From positions 1-8,911 of the forward strand of contig JAKDNQ010000079.1 of NCBI GenBank assembly GCA_030456405.1: DNA of 8,911 nucleotides. Direction: 5' to 3'. This document shows positions 1-6,474 of this stretch, piece after piece (the first letter of the stretch is position 1; each line of letters begins with the position of its first letter). Below the pieces are notes generated by a model. The model saw nothing but the letters and a program-made list of their open reading frames with translations, had not been told where the DNA came from and ran no database searches. Both the position numbers and the translations under genes were made by a program. The DNA comes from Nitrospira sp. (GTDB lineage Bacteria > Nitrospirota > Nitrospiria > Nitrospirales > Nitrospiraceae).

Positions 1-42
1 CTAACCAGATAAACAAAACAAACCAGATGAACCAGACAGACC
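1..42. repeat. TCTGGT-type 9-bp repeat tract, cut by window edge
   Basis: The minus strand, read from 3 nt after the MATE stop, gives GGTCTG and then the 9-nt units TCTGGTTCA, TCTGGTTTG, TTTTGTTTA, TCTGGTTAG. The first 15 nt, GGTCTGTCTGGTTCA, are identical to the start of the tract after the anti-sigma gene. A returning inverted arm, seen in the other two tracts, would lie outside the window. Confidence 0.8.
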
Positions 43-45
43 GGA

Positions 46-1371
46 TTAGCGAATGACTTGAATCGCTTTCCACCGTTCCGATCGGTACCGCCAGAGGAGT
101 AGCCCCATTCTGACCGTCCAATCTGCAATCATGGCGCTCCAGACGAAGAGCACATCGAGTGCGAGCCAGGGCCCTGCGATGGCTGCGAGGGGCAGGCGGA
201 CTCCCCACATACCGACGGTCGTTGCCAACATGATGAACCGAGTATCACCGGCTCCACGGAGCGATCCGGCCAGGACCATGGTGAGAGCGAGCGGCACCTG
301 GAGGATGGCGACGATCCGGAGGAACACCGTTCCGAGCTCAACGACAGCCTCGTCGTTGGTAAAGGCGCGGAGCAACATGTAGGGGAAGAAAAAAAACAGC
401 GCGCCCATTGAAGCCATCGCGATACCGGCCAGGCGATTCGCTTCCCAGTTTTCCAATTTTGCCCGGACATATTTCCCTGCGCCGATACTCTGTCCCACCA
501 TCGTGGCGGCTGCGATCGCGAAGCCATATCCTGGGAGGAACGACAGGGATTCGATCGATAGGCCGACTTGATGGGCGGCGTAGGTCACCGTGCCGTAGAG
601 TAGGACGATCTTGGTGTAGAGGATAATCCCAGCCTGCTGAAAGATCCGTTCGCCTGAGACCGATGCGCCAATTTGCCAGGTGGAGCGTAAGAGATCGCCC
701 CGGATGCGAAGTGATTTCTTTAAGAGTGATCGGCAAGACCAGAGGAGATAGACCACGCCCATTCCTTCTGCGAGGCCGGTTGCCACGGCTGCTCCGGTGA
801 TACCCAAGGTAGGGAGGCCCCAGAGTCCGTAGATCAGTGGGTAGGCGATCGTGAGATACAGCAGATTCACTGCGATCAAAGCGTACATGGGAGTTTTGGT
901 GTCTCCAGTGCCTTGTATAATCGACGAGAGGACTTGCAAGAAGATGGTGCAGGGAATGACCAGGAAGATGAAGTTCGAGTAGGGAAGGGCGAGCGCGATG
1001 ACGTCGTGCGCAGCGCCCAACAGCTCCATGATTATCCCATTCAGAGACAATCCGAGTATCACGAGCGAGCAGGACACGATGGCGGCCAATCCGAGGAGAT
1101 GTGTCGCGGCTTCTCCGACATCTTTGGTGCGGCGAGCGCCCCACAGCTGGGCAATGAGGACGTTGGCGCCGACCGATAATCCAGAGACGAGCGTCGTGGC
1201 GATGAAGGCGAGCAACTGGCCGAGTCCGACAGCCGCGATAGATGTGGCGCCGAGACCGCCGACGAGGAAGACAGCGGCGATGCCCTCAGTACGTTGAAGC
1301 AGGGTGCTGACCGTGACCGGTAGGGCCAGGGTCAAGACGGATTTTCTGATCTGTGCAATGCTGGAGGCCAT
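46..1371 (-). CDS. MATE family multidrug/Na+ (or H+) antiporter
   Basis: Predicted 441-aa inner-membrane efflux transporter of the MATE (multi-antimicrobial extrusion, NorM/DinF-like) family, which exports cationic compounds in exchange for Na+ or H+. The protein is almost entirely hydrophobic, with about 12 membrane segments in two homologous halves. The internal duplication is visible: GTGDTKT near residues 154-160 is matched by GAGDT near 373-377, and AQLWGARR (74-81) is matched by GQSIGAGK (293-300). The length is normal for the family (about 450 aa). The frame stays open upstream to 1563, but that would overlap the divergent gene. I chose the ATG at 1371 because MASSIAQIRK leads directly into the usual amphipathic start, and AGGA lies 9 nt upstream. 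Substrate is unknown. The stop is followed 3 nt later by a TCTGGT-type repeat tract. Confidence 0.9.
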   Translation of the reverse strand: MASSIAQIRKSVLTLALPVTVSTLLQRTEGIAAVFLVGGLGATSIAAVGLGQLLAFIATTLVSGLSVGANVLIAQLWGARRTKDVGEAATHLLGLAAIVSCSLVILGLSLNGIIMELLGAAHDVIALALPYSNFIFLVIPCTIFLQVLSSIIQGTGDTKTPMYALIAVNLLYLTIAYPLIYGLWGLPTLGITGAAVATGLAEGMGVVYLLWSCRSLLKKSLRIRGDLLRSTWQIGASVSGERIFQQAGIILYTKIVLLYGTVTYAAHQVGLSIESLSFLPGYGFAIAAATMVGQSIGAGKYVRAKLENWEANRLAGIAMASMGALFFFFPYMLLRAFTNDEAVVELGTVFLRIVAILQVPLALTMVLAGSLRGAGDTRFIMLATTVGMWGVRLPLAAIAGPWLALDVLFVWSAMIADWTVRMGLLLWRYRSERWKAIQVIR

Positions 1372-1433
1372 GGCGGGCCATCCTAACAGGATGCTGGACA
1401 AATATGTGTCTGTCCGATTAGTGTCATCCCACC
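1372..1433. promoter_or_regulatory. Divergent intergenic region, MATE / DUF2779
   Basis: This 62-bp gap must hold the 5' signals of two divergent genes. It contains a perfect 6-bp hairpin with a 3-nt loop (CATCCT-AAC-AGGATG, 1379-1393) that covers the presumed ribosome-binding site of the MATE gene. It also contains a 5-bp inverted repeat GGACA/TGTCC (1396-1400 and 1411-1415, 10-bp spacer) that could be an operator. No convincing -35/-10 pair was found on either strand. The DUF2779 ATG at 1434 has no clear Shine-Dalgarno sequence. Confidence 0.4.
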
Positions 1434-2960
1434 ATGACTGAACTCGGCGAACTCTCATCAGTTCCGCTTCCGAAGGCCCCGCGCCTGTCAAAGTCAAAAT
1501 TCCTGTCCGGGCTGCAATGTCACAAACGTCTGTTCCTTGAAGTCCATCATCCTTCTCTCGCAACGAAGCCGGATGCAGCGACTCAGGCGATGTTCGATAT
1601 GGGAACAGAAGTCGGGGAGTTGGCCCGGAGTCGTTTCCCAGGTGGTGTATTGGTGACTGCGGGCTATCGCCAGACAGAAGCTGCTCTCGCGCAGACGGCT
1701 GCGTTGGTTCAGGACCTCACGGCGCCGGCTATTTTCGAAGCCGCGTTCTTACACAATGGGGTGTTGATTCGCGCCGATATTTTGGAGCGTGTCTCCACCG
1801 CGGAGGGGCAGCCATGCGGCTGGCGCCTGATCGAGGTCAAGTCTTCTACGAAGGTCAAAGACGTGCATCTCGAAGATCTTGCCGTGCAAAGCGAAGTCAT
1901 ACTGGGCGCAGGGCTGACGCTCCTCTCCGTGTGTCTTATGCATATCAATACCGGGTATGTCTATCGAGACGGAGCGATCGATCTGAACGAATTGTTCGCC
2001 ATTCATGATCTGTCCGAGGCCGTGGCTCAGCGACGAACGGCGGTGCCTGAACGGTTGGCCACGATGAGTCACATGTTGCTTCAAACGCAACCCCCTGTCA
2101 TTGAGCCGGACCGGCATTGTCATACACCCTATGATTGTCCCTTCTGGGAACATTGCACCAAAGACAAACCGGCGCGATGGATTCATTACTTGCCGGGGTC
2201 GAAACACGTGGTCGGTCAATTGTCAGAGCAGGGAATAACGACGATCGACGAGATTCCGGCAGGCACAAAGCTGTCGCCGGTTCAGCGTCGTGTGAAGGAG
2301 AATGTCGAGTGGGTGTCCGAGAAACTCGGCCCTGTATTAAAGGCCGTGGAGTATCCGATGCATCATCTTGATTTCGAGACGATCATGTTAGCGGCGCCGC
2401 GATTCTCGGAGACGAGGCCCTATCAAGCCCTTCCGGTTCAGTGGTCGAATCATATTGAACAGGTAACAGGTGAATTGCGCCACGAGGAGTTTCTTCACAA
2501 GGATGTCAGCGATCCCCGGAAGGCGCTGACCGAAGCCTTGCTGGAATCGCTGGGAGACCAAGGCAGTATCTGCGTCTATTCGCCATACGAGCGATCTATC
2601 TTGGAGCAGCTGGCTGCCGCGCTTCCGTCACTCAAGCCTGCGCTCTCACGCGTCATCAGTCGTCTGTGGGATCTCTTCCCGATCGTGCGAGACCATTATT
2701 ACCATCCAGCATTCGGTGGGTCCTATTCCATCAAGTCGGTGTTGCCGGCCATGGTCCCTTCATTGGCCTATGATGATCTGGCGATCAAAGAGGGCGGGCA
2801 TGCCGCGAGCCAGTATTACCGCATGGTTTTTGTCGAAACGGATTGGGTCGAGCGGGCGACGATTGAAGAGGCCTTGTTGCGATACTGCGCGCGAGATACC
2901 TTGGCGATGGTTGAACTCAGAAGAGCGTTGCAGAAAAAGGTGCAGATGAAAGGCGCATAA
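1434..2960 (+). CDS. DUF2779 protein: Cas4-like nuclease half plus DEDD exonuclease-like half
   Basis: A 508-aa protein matching what I know as the DUF2779 family; its biological role is not established. The N-terminal half resembles Cas4/AddB-like PD-(D/E)XK nucleases. It has an early cysteine (C29 in SGLQCHKRL), an acidic residue in IRADIL (D115), EVK (E134, K136), a glutamine in the following helix (Q152), and a trailing cysteine cluster C229, C235, C241. Together the four cysteines suit a 4Fe-4S cluster. The C-terminal half has the layout of an RNase H-fold 3'-5' exonuclease: HHLDFE (D313, E315), VYSPYE (E386, replacing the usual acidic exo II position) and YCARDT (Y484, D488). The ATG at 1434 is the only start that keeps C29. 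The gene stands alone, with no CRISPR or recombination genes nearby. DNA or RNA processing is inferred from the motifs; substrate and partner are unknown. Confidence 0.82.
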   Translation: MTELGELSSVPLPKAPRLSKSKFLSGLQCHKRLFLEVHHPSLATKPDAATQAMFDMGTEVGELARSRFPGGVLVTAGYRQTEAALAQTAALVQDLTAPAIFEAAFLHNGVLIRADILERVSTAEGQPCGWRLIEVKSSTKVKDVHLEDLAVQSEVILGAGLTLLSVCLMHINTGYVYRDGAIDLNELFAIHDLSEAVAQRRTAVPERLATMSHMLLQTQPPVIEPDRHCHTPYDCPFWEHCTKDKPARWIHYLPGSKHVVGQLSEQGITTIDEIPAGTKLSPVQRRVKENVEWVSEKLGPVLKAVEYPMHHLDFETIMLAAPRFSETRPYQALPVQWSNHIEQVTGELRHEEFLHKDVSDPRKALTEALLESLGDQGSICVYSPYERSILEQLAAALPSLKPALSRVISRLWDLFPIVRDHYYHPAFGGSYSIKSVLPAMVPSLAYDDLAIKEGGHAASQYYRMVFVETDWVERATIEEALLRYCARDTLAMVELRRALQKKVQMKGA

Positions 2961-2974
2961 GGAACTGATTCATT

Positions 2975-3035
2975 TGCCTGCCTGAAGGATGTACCCTACC
3001 CACCGACCTTGATTATCAAGCCGGCGGGACAGGCA
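2975..3035. other. Nested imperfect hairpin between DUF2779 gene and tRNA-Ser
   Basis: TGCCTG (2975-2980) is complementary to CAGGCA (3030-3035). Between them sits a second stem, CCC-CCG-CTTGAT (2999-3013) against ATCAAG-CGG-GGG (3015-3028), with small internal mismatches. It lies at the convergent 3' ends of the DUF2779 gene and the tRNA. It could act as a terminator or processing structure, but neither strand shows a T-tract after it, so this is not a typical intrinsic terminator. Confidence 0.3.
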
Positions 3036-3044
3036 TGCGTGGTT

Positions 3045-3134
3045 TGGCGGAGAGGGTGGGGATCGAACCCACGGTCCCGTTGCCAGGACAGCAGTTTTCG
3101 AGACTGCCCGATTCGGCCACTCTCGCACCTCTCC
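3045..3134 (-). tRNA. tRNA-Ser (anticodon CGA)
   Basis: The minus strand gives a complete class II tRNA. The acceptor stem GGAGAGG pairs with CCTCTCC, followed by discriminator G and an encoded CCA (3045-3047). The anticodon stem-loop GCAGT-CTCGAAA-ACTGC carries CGA (plus-strand 3098-3100), which reads the serine codon UCG. The long variable arm GTCC-TGGCAAC-GGGAC is the serine-type extra arm, and the T arm GTGGG-TTCGATC-CCCAC is intact. It is 90 nt including CCA. It is a single tRNA with no integrated element beside it. Confidence 0.97.
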
Positions 3135-3268
3135 GCAAGGTAGAACTCATCTCTCGTCAGGGTAGGCTAAGGGCTGATATTTTGTCGCTACGATCGGCTG
3201 TGAGGGCAGCTTACCTTGGGGAAGTATGATTTTTCAATCGGGTTTCTTATCACTCGAAGACCAGTACG

Positions 3269-4087
3269 ATGGATGATCCGACGGAGTTGGAGAGGTGTCC
3301 GGTGAATCTTGGCGCCGGCGGGTCGATTGTGACCTTCCCATCAATTGAATTGCTTGCGACAACCGAATGGTCGGCGCCAATCGAGATGGAGGATCGGACG
3401 GTTCATGTCTGGGGTTTCTCGCTCGATGGAAACTCATCTTTTCTGGAGCAGTGCCGTTTCTGGTTGAACGAAGATGAATGTGTGAGGGCGACTCGGTTCG
3501 TTCGCCAACAAGATCATGTCCGATTCGTGTTGGCCCACGGAGGGCTCAGAGCGGTGCTTGGCCGATACCTTCGAATCGGCCCCCGTGACGTAGAACTGTC
3601 TCGCAGTGAGACAGGCAAACCCTTCTTGGCGAACGAGCTACAACGCCAACCCATGATCACGTTCAATATGTCTCATGCCCATGGCCGTGCGCTCATTGCG
3701 GTTTCAAAGGGGCAGGAGGTTGGAGTTGATCTCGAACGAATTCGCCCGGAGGTAGAGGTTGAGAAGCTTTCCGAGCGCTACTTTGCTTCCTCCGAACATG
3801 CATCGATCATGCAGTTGGCCGAAGACCAGCGCGCGCCGAGATTTTTCCGCTACTGGGTTGCGAAAGAAGCGGTGCTGAAGGCGCAAGGTATCGGACTGCA
3901 AGCGTTGCATCAGTGCGAGATTCTCTTGCGAACTGAGGGAGTCGATGCAGAGGTTCTGGTCCCAGAAGGCTCTCGACTCCACAGTAATTGGAAGGTTCGT
4001 TTGCTTTCCTGTGACAAGGGTTGGGAAGCAGCGGTGGCCGCTCAGAATTTGGACCGGATTGCGCAGCGCAATCTGACAGGATGTTGA
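3269..4087 (+). CDS. 4'-phosphopantetheinyl transferase, Sfp/HetI type
   Basis: A 272-aa Sfp-type phosphopantetheinyl transferase. It moves the 4'-phosphopantetheine arm from CoA to a conserved serine of carrier-protein domains (fatty acid, polyketide or non-ribosomal peptide synthesis) in the cytoplasm. The family signature is complete: ETGKPFL (114-120), FNMSHAHG (132-139), VGVDLERIRP with Mg-binding D154 and E156 (151-160), and RYWVAKEAVLKAQGIGL (W196, K199, E200, K204). The length suits the two-lobed Sfp class rather than the short AcpS class. The ATG at 3269 has no clear ribosome-binding site. An in-frame GTG at 3302 sits 6 nt after GGAGAGG (3289-3295) and may be the true start; the first conserved strand (VHVWGF, from residue 46) is kept either way. 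No carrier-protein gene is adjacent, so the target is unknown. The stop codon lies inside a dispersed word, CAGGATGTTGAAAA. Confidence 0.92.
   Translation: MDDPTELERCPVNLGAGGSIVTFPSIELLATTEWSAPIEMEDRTVHVWGFSLDGNSSFLEQCRFWLNEDECVRATRFVRQQDHVRFVLAHGGLRAVLGRYLRIGPRDVELSRSETGKPFLANELQRQPMITFNMSHAHGRALIAVSKGQEVGVDLERIRPEVEVEKLSERYFASSEHASIMQLAEDQRAPRFFRYWVAKEAVLKAQGIGLQALHQCEILLRTEGVDAEVLVPEGSRLHSNWKVRLLSCDKGWEAAVAAQNLDRIAQRNLTGC
3289..3304 (+). promoter_or_regulatory. Shine-Dalgarno plus GTG, alternative start of the PPTase
   Basis: GGAGAGG at 3289-3295 is followed after 6 nt by an in-frame GTG (3302-3304). It is a much better translation start signal than anything before the ATG at 3269. Using it would shorten the protein by 11 residues, to 261 aa. 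Confidence 0.45.
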
Positions 4088-4091
4088 AAAT

Positions 4092-4190
4092 GGTCTGTCT
4101 GGTCTCTCTTGTTCATCTGGGTAGTTTCGTTTAATCGATCAAACGAGATAGACCGAACAGACTAGATAGACCAGATGGACTAGACAGACC
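4092..4190. repeat. TCTGGT-type 9-bp repeat tract with inverted arms, convergent junction
   Basis: On the minus strand, read from the tadA stop, the tract runs in 9-nt steps: TCTAGTCCA, TCTGGTCTA, TCTAGTCTG, TTCGGTCTA, TCTCGTTTG. It then turns round at TCGTTT-AATCGATC-AAACGA (plus-strand 4127-4146) and returns as AGATGAACA, AGAGAGACC, AGACAGACC. The outermost 9 bp are perfectly inverted (GGTCTGTCT at 4092-4100, AGACAGACC at 4182-4190). It fills almost all of the gap between the convergent PPTase and tadA genes, so it may serve as a bidirectional 3'-end structure. Confidence 0.85.
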
Positions 4191-4193
4191 GGG

Positions 4194-4670
4194 CTAGTGC
4201 GGTGCCTCTCGAAGGTTCTTAAAAAACTTCTGAATGAGCGCCTGACTCTCCTGTTCGAGTATTCCGCCGGTCACGGCGACTCGGTGGTTCAGCTTCGGCT
4301 CTGATGGCAGGTCGAACAGCGATCCACAGGCGCCGGCTTTCGGGTCCCATGCCCCAAAGACGACTCGGGATACCCTCGCTAAGATCATTGCGCCGATACA
4401 CATCGAACAGGGTTCGACGGTCACATAGAGGGTCGTGTCGGTTAATCGCCATGTGCCCAGTGTAGCTGCCGCGACGCGGATCGCGATGATCTCCGCATGG
4501 GCTGTGGGGTCCTGCCAGAGTTCTCGATAATTGTGCGCCTTCGCCAGAACCTGGCTGTCTTGTACGATTAAAGCCGCGATCGGTACTTCGCCGACAGCCG
4601 GAGCCTTGGCCGCCTCTTCCAGGGCCATCCGCATAAATGTGACATCCTGCGCCTGCTCGTCTCCTGGCAC
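4194..4670 (-). CDS. tadA: tRNA-specific adenosine deaminase TadA
   Basis: A 158-aa zinc-dependent deaminase that converts adenosine 34 of tRNA-Arg(ACG) to inosine, allowing one tRNA to read CGU, CGC and CGA. Family hallmarks are all present: AHNYRE with N47, HAE with zinc ligand H58 and proton-shuttling E60, and PCSMC with zinc ligands C88 and C91. The following segment ARVSRVVFGAWDPKAGACGS is the TadA type rather than the cytidine or guanine deaminase type. The length is normal. Translation starts at GTG 4670, supported by an excellent AGGAGG 5 nt upstream; the next in-frame ATGs are 12 and 14 codons further in. The gene stands alone: upstream is a long repeat tract and the anti-sigma gene, and downstream a second tract starts 3 nt after the stop. 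Confidence 0.94.
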   Translation of the reverse strand: MPGDEQAQDVTFMRMALEEAAKAPAVGEVPIAALIVQDSQVLAKAHNYRELWQDPTAHAEIIAIRVAAATLGTWRLTDTTLYVTVEPCSMCIGAMILARVSRVVFGAWDPKAGACGSLFDLPSEPKLNHRVAVTGGILEQESQALIQKFFKNLREAPH

Positions 4671-4675
4671 TATTC

Positions 4676-4681
4676 CCTCCT
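4676..4681 (-). promoter_or_regulatory. Shine-Dalgarno AGGAGG of tadA
   Basis: A consensus AGGAGG on the minus strand, 5 nt before GTG 4670, fixes the non-ATG start of tadA. Confidence 0.8.
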
Positions 4682-4691
4682 CGACAGAAAA

Positions 4692-4808
4692 CCGTTGTTT
4701 GATTTGTCTGATCTGTCCCGCTTAGGTTTGTTTGATTTGTTTTGTTTGTGTGGTTGAACCAGACAAACCAGATAGACCAGAAAAACCAGATGAACCAGAC
4801 AGACCGCA
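4692..4808. repeat. TCTGGT-type 9-bp repeat tract, long imperfect palindrome
   Basis: Starting 3 nt after the anti-sigma stop, the minus strand reads CGGTCTG and then five consecutive 9-nt units: TCTGGTTCA, TCTGGTTTT, TCTGGTCTA, TCTGGTTTG, TCTGGTTCA. The strand turns round at TGGTT-C-AACCA (plus 4751-4761) and continues as A/C-rich units (AAACAAATC, AAACAAACC, AGACAAATC, AAACAACGG) that are largely complementary to the first arm. The tract occupies most of the anti-sigma to tadA gap and ends about 10 bp before the tadA ribosome-binding site. Any tadA promoter must lie in it or be shared with upstream genes. Confidence 0.85.
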
Positions 4809-5825
4809 TTACGATCGGCTCAGGAGATAGATCGGTCCAGTCGGTTGTGGGCGACCGCCTGAGGGCTCAAGGCTGACGGCAAAGGTCTTCGCCTCTGCGA
4901 AGCCCGACACCTTCTTGACCAATAAGTGAGCGGTTTTTCCTGTATCCATGTTAAAGGTCCCGATGCTCACGGGTTTATCGCGAATGGCCCATAACTGATA
5001 GGTCGTGCCATGGGGAGATTCGGGGAGGTTTATGGAATAGAGCCATACTTTTTGAGTGCGTGAATCGTACAGGAGGAATCCCGTGGCCTGTTTCGCCATG
5101 TCCGATCCGGTGAGGGAGACGGGCTTGACGTTGGGAGTTCGAAGGAGTGTGGAGAATTCGTCTTGCGGAGTCTCGCCGGTGCGAGTGTTCCCTCGTTGAC
5201 TTAATTGCACACGCATCTCTTCCAGCTCAGCCTCGCGTTGGGTCAGCTGTTCCTTGGCTTCCGCTACCTCGTTCATTCGTTGCTGCAGTTCGTTGCGTAA
5301 TTCGGTGAGGGTTTTGGCTTGGCCGCTGACCTCATGCTGTAAATGTGCAAACTTCGTTGAGGTCTCCTTGAGGGATGCTTCGAGCTGCTGAATATTCGAT
5401 GTCGTGACGGAACGTTCTGTCGACACGTTCCAGGCAATATATCCACCGACCGCCACGATGAGAAGCGTGGCAAAGCCCAGGGCCCAGGGGAGTGACGATG
5501 ATCGGGCAGGGGCGACGGGTGGAAAGAGATGGTTCATCCATTCGCCAGGCTCCAGACTCTGCCGGGCTGATTCGTTCGGCGCCGCTTCAGCTGGAAGCGG
5601 TGCGGGGTTTCGCTCAGCCATGATAGTGGCTTTGAGAGAGCGTGGAGGCGCAATCGGGCTGAGCGCAAGCGGGAGAAGGGCGGCGACGGATTGATAGTCC
5701 TTCAGCGCAGCGTGGCAGGAGACGCAGCCGGAGAGTAAGTGGGCCTCTAGAGCTTGTCGCTCGCTTCGGTCCAGCGCCCCTGCCGCATACAAGGGGACCG
5801 ATTCTTCTAGTTCTTCATGCGTCAT
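4809..5825 (-). CDS. Membrane anti-sigma factor, zinc-finger plus RskA C-terminal domain
   Basis: A 338-aa anti-sigma factor that should hold the neighbouring ECF sigma factor at the inner membrane. The N-terminus (1-70) is a ZAS-type domain with H29, C34 and C37 (HxxxCxxC in HLLSGCVSC). A proline/alanine-rich linker is followed by one membrane helix (about 112-134) and a heptad-like coiled coil (about 143-211, rich in Q, E, L and R). The C-terminus is an RskA-type domain (about 225-338) with TYQLWAI, FAVSLEPSGG and the closing PTGPIYLLS. Expected topology is N-in/C-out, with the coiled coil and RskA domain in the periplasm as sensor. Its ATG overlaps the sigma stop (ATGA), with GGTGAG 5 nt upstream, so the two proteins are probably translationally coupled. 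The periplasmic coiled coil is longer than I expect for RskA. The signal sensed is unknown. Confidence 0.9.
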   Translation of the reverse strand: MTHEELEESVPLYAAGALDRSERQALEAHLLSGCVSCHAALKDYQSVAALLPLALSPIAPPRSLKATIMAERNPAPLPAEAAPNESARQSLEPGEWMNHLFPPVAPARSSSLPWALGFATLLIVAVGGYIAWNVSTERSVTTSNIQQLEASLKETSTKFAHLQHEVSGQAKTLTELRNELQQRMNEVAEAKEQLTQREAELEEMRVQLSQRGNTRTGETPQDEFSTLLRTPNVKPVSLTGSDMAKQATGFLLYDSRTQKVWLYSINLPESPHGTTYQLWAIRDKPVSIGTFNMDTGKTAHLLVKKVSGFAEAKTFAVSLEPSGGRPQPTGPIYLLSRS

Positions 5826-6424
5826 TGCTGCTCACCATAATGCCCCCATTGTTGGAGGCTCTCTCGAAGTTTGGACATCCCCAGTTTGATCCGCGTCTTG
5901 ACGGTCCCCAGCGGCTGATTCAGCCGCGCGGCGATTTCGGTATGAGAGAGTCCTTCGTAATAGGCGAGTTCAATCGCTTGCTGCTGGGACTGAGGGAGTC
6001 CTGCCACAGCGGCTCCGACCGCAGTACGCAGTTCTTGATCGGCCTGCGTCTCAAGCGGACTTGGACCAGGGTCGGCCACCTGTGTCGTCGTTTCGCCTTG
6101 CAGTGAATCGGTAGCCCGATAGCCTCGTGAGGTTCTAGCCCGTAGCCGGTCGATGGCTCGACTCTTGGTGAGGGTGATCAGCCAAGCAACCGGAGTTCCA
6201 CGCCCGACGTCATAGCGGGAAACTTTCCTCCAGACTTCCAAGTAGACATCCTGCAAAAGCTCCGCCGCTTCCTCTCGACTCCCCAACATCCTGACCGCCA
6301 ATGTGAACAAGAGCGTGCTTGAGTGGTCATACAGTTGACTGAACGCCTGCTGATCGCCTTTGACCACGCGAGCCAGTAAGATTGGGTCGATCGTCGAAGT
6401 GGTGTATCGAGAGGGATTGTCCAT
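5822..6424 (-). CDS. ECF (sigma-70 group 4) RNA polymerase sigma factor, SigK-like
   Basis: A 200-aa extracytoplasmic-function sigma factor. Region 2 (about 26-96) contains the -10-recognition and core-binding segment: DQQAFSQLYD, AAELLQDVYLEVWRK, and TPVAWLITLTKSRAIDRLRAR. Region 4 (about 134-189) contains LPQSQQQAIELAYYEGLSHTEIAARL and GTVKTRIKLGMSKLRE, the helix-turn-helix that reads the -35 element. Regions 1.1 and 3 are absent, as expected for ECF factors. The partner anti-sigma gene overlaps it by 4 nt and has an RskA domain, which points to the SigK/RskA type. The start at 6424 has no clear ribosome-binding site. A sigma-70-like promoter lies about 50 bp upstream. Targets and stimulus cannot be read from the window. 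Confidence 0.92.
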   Translation of the reverse strand: MDNPSRYTTSTIDPILLARVVKGDQQAFSQLYDHSSTLLFTLAVRMLGSREEAAELLQDVYLEVWRKVSRYDVGRGTPVAWLITLTKSRAIDRLRARTSRGYRATDSLQGETTTQVADPGPSPLETQADQELRTAVGAAVAGLPQSQQQAIELAYYEGLSHTEIAARLNQPLGTVKTRIKLGMSKLRESLQQWGHYGEQQ

Positions 6425-6474
6425 TACCAGAGCGAATGATGAAGAACAGCCGTGGTCATCGCATGTCCGCCCCG

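Noticed and set aside
338..1144. 268-aa minus-strand open frame, rich in Arg, His and Pro
   Set aside because: An out-of-frame shadow of the MATE gene; composition is atypical and no family motif is seen.
1372..1563. Upstream extension of the MATE protein by 64 residues
   Set aside because: It would overlap the start of the divergent DUF2779 gene, lacks transporter-like sequence, and the ATG at 1371 gives the normal family length.
3035..3229. 64-aa plus-strand frame with VGIEPTVPLPGQQFSRL
   Set aside because: This is the antisense translation of tRNA-Ser, a well-known annotation artefact.
4092..4808. CRISPR-like array suggested by the regular repeats
   Set aside because: The unit is 9 bp and degenerate, without 20-40 bp unique spacers, and no cas genes are nearby; the Cas4-like domain belongs to DUF2779.
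4219..4809. 196-aa minus-strand frame beginning with a Trp/Phe-rich repeat (WFIWFFW...)
   Set aside because: Its start is a translation of the 9-bp repeat tract in another frame, and the rest is an out-of-frame shadow of tadA.
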